Assembly: GCA_025666215.1 (NCBI GenBank)
Contig: CP102593.1
Coordinates: forward strand, 1,129,001-1,193,000
Direction of reading: 5' to 3'
Length of the DNA stretch: 64,000 nucleotides
Origin: Xanthomonas campestris pv. phormiicola
GTDB taxonomy: Bacteria > Pseudomonadota > Gammaproteobacteria > Xanthomonadales > Xanthomonadaceae
A program made the position numbers and the translations under genes. Positions 63,603-64,000 of the stretch are shown piece after piece. The notes beneath the pieces were generated by a model. The model saw nothing but the letters and a program-made list of their open reading frames with translations. It was not told where the DNA came from and ran no database searches. Numbering within the stretch: position 1 is the stretch's first letter; each line of letters starts with the position of its first letter.

Positions 63603-64000
63603 TCATGCGTCCGCCTCCGGCCCACGCTGGCGCCGCACCAGCCATTCGGACAGCAGCAGCGCGGCCAGCGAGATCGCCAGGGCCACCGCCGCCAGCCGCC
63701 AGATGCCCGATTCGCCGCCGGGCACCTGCAGCAGGCCGTAGATCGCCGACGACAGGGTCTGGGTTTCCCCGGGAATGTTGGATACGAAGGTGATGGTGGC
63801 GCCGAATTCGCCCAGCGCCTTGGCGAAGGCGAGCGCGGTGCCGGCGACCAGGCCCGGCCAGGCCAGCGGCAGGGTGATGCTGAAGAACACCCGCCACGGC
63901 GCGGCGCCGAGCGTGGCCGCGGCCGCCTCCAGGCGCCGGTCGGTGGATTCCAGCGCCAGGCGGATCGCACGCACCATCAACGGGAAGCCCATCACCGCGC
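63603..64000 (-). CDS. modB: Molybdate ABC transporter permease ModB, 5' end beyond the window
   Basis: The last 132 or so codons of the inner-membrane permease; the start lies past the right edge. The EAA loop GAAPWRVFFSITLPLAWPGL, which contacts the ATPase, and the GTALAFAKALGEFGATITFVSN segment (typical of ModB/CysT permeases) are visible, and two or three membrane helices. Ends in WLVRRQRGPEADA. modC follows on the same strand. Confidence 0.9.
   Translation of the reverse strand, partial: AVMGFPLMVRAIRLALESTDRRLEAAAATLGAAPWRVFFSITLPLAWPGLVAGTALAFAKALGEFGATITFVSNIPGETQTLSSAIYGLLQVPGGESGIWRLAAVALAISLAALLLSEWLVRRQRGPEADA

Noticed and set aside
63511..63606. A short reading frame overlapping the modB stop (MSRLLAAARGW...)
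   Set aside because: About 31 codons, Arg/Ala-rich, ends at the modC start; no family features, likely chance.

Overview
The window is a GC-rich, gene-dense chromosomal segment of a gammaproteobacterium. Gene content and order point to the Xanthomonadaceae, most likely Xanthomonas or a close relative. The supporting marks are zapA with an adjacent 6S RNA, divergent mrcA and pilMNOPQ, a MoxR/Bat operon, the DUF3348-DUF802-OmpA-DUF2894 cassette, many TonB-linked proteins, and several families of short intergenic repeats built on GGGAATC/GGGATTC, CCCGAGT and a GTGGGAGCGACTTCAG palindrome. The genus is an inference. No rRNA, tRNA, CRISPR array, prophage or intact transposase gene was seen.

Layout. 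1-1.6 kb: end of a thioesterase gene, 6S RNA, zapA and a ZapB-like coiled coil. 1.65-7.5 kb: a PAS-GGDEF-EAL c-di-GMP protein, ygfB, and pepP facing pepQ across a repeat-made hairpin. 7.8-14.2 kb: PilZ/DUF1631 pair, then hemW, a monooxygenase-like gene, rdgB, a VOC gene and rph, all on the minus strand; a 265-bp nested palindromic element sits just before hemW. 14.3-24.6 kb, plus strand: yicC, gmk, rpoZ, spoT, ridA, recG, a nucleoside hydrolase, a type B rpmE and gltA, most separated by short repeats, including a 13-copy heptamer array. 24.6-29.1 kb: a REP palindrome split by a 98-bp inverted-repeat element, a DUF4375/DMP19-like gene, an unknown gene and mrcA.

29.3-41.6 kb, plus strand: the type IV pilus assembly operon pilMNOPQ, then a translationally coupled moxR-DUF58-DUF4381-VWA-VWA/TPR-batD operon. 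41.7-45.2 kb: a dicarboxylate/amino-acid symporter and transketolase. 45.4-49.8 kb, minus strand: DUF3348, DUF802 (MotA/TolQ-like with a long coiled coil), OmpA (MotB-like) and DUF2894, a coupled four-gene operon that looks like an uncharacterised ion-driven, peptidoglycan-anchored machine. 50-51.7 kb: an M23 peptidase and an L,D-transpeptidase. 52-57.2 kb: a TonB-dependent receptor with a phosphoinositide phospholipase C and a glycerophosphodiesterase, a plausible phosphoinositide scavenging set. 57.5-64 kb: an acetyl-CoA hydrolase/transferase-like gene, a BlaI-M56/TonB-lipoprotein regulatory operon with a clear promoter/operator, a flavin reductase, and modC with the end of modB.

Most genes are housekeeping. 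The most unusual material is the 265-bp palindromic element before hemW, the DUF802/OmpA motor-like operon, the inverted-repeat element nested in a REP palindrome, the BlaI operator, and repeats that have become coding tails of pepP and the symporter.
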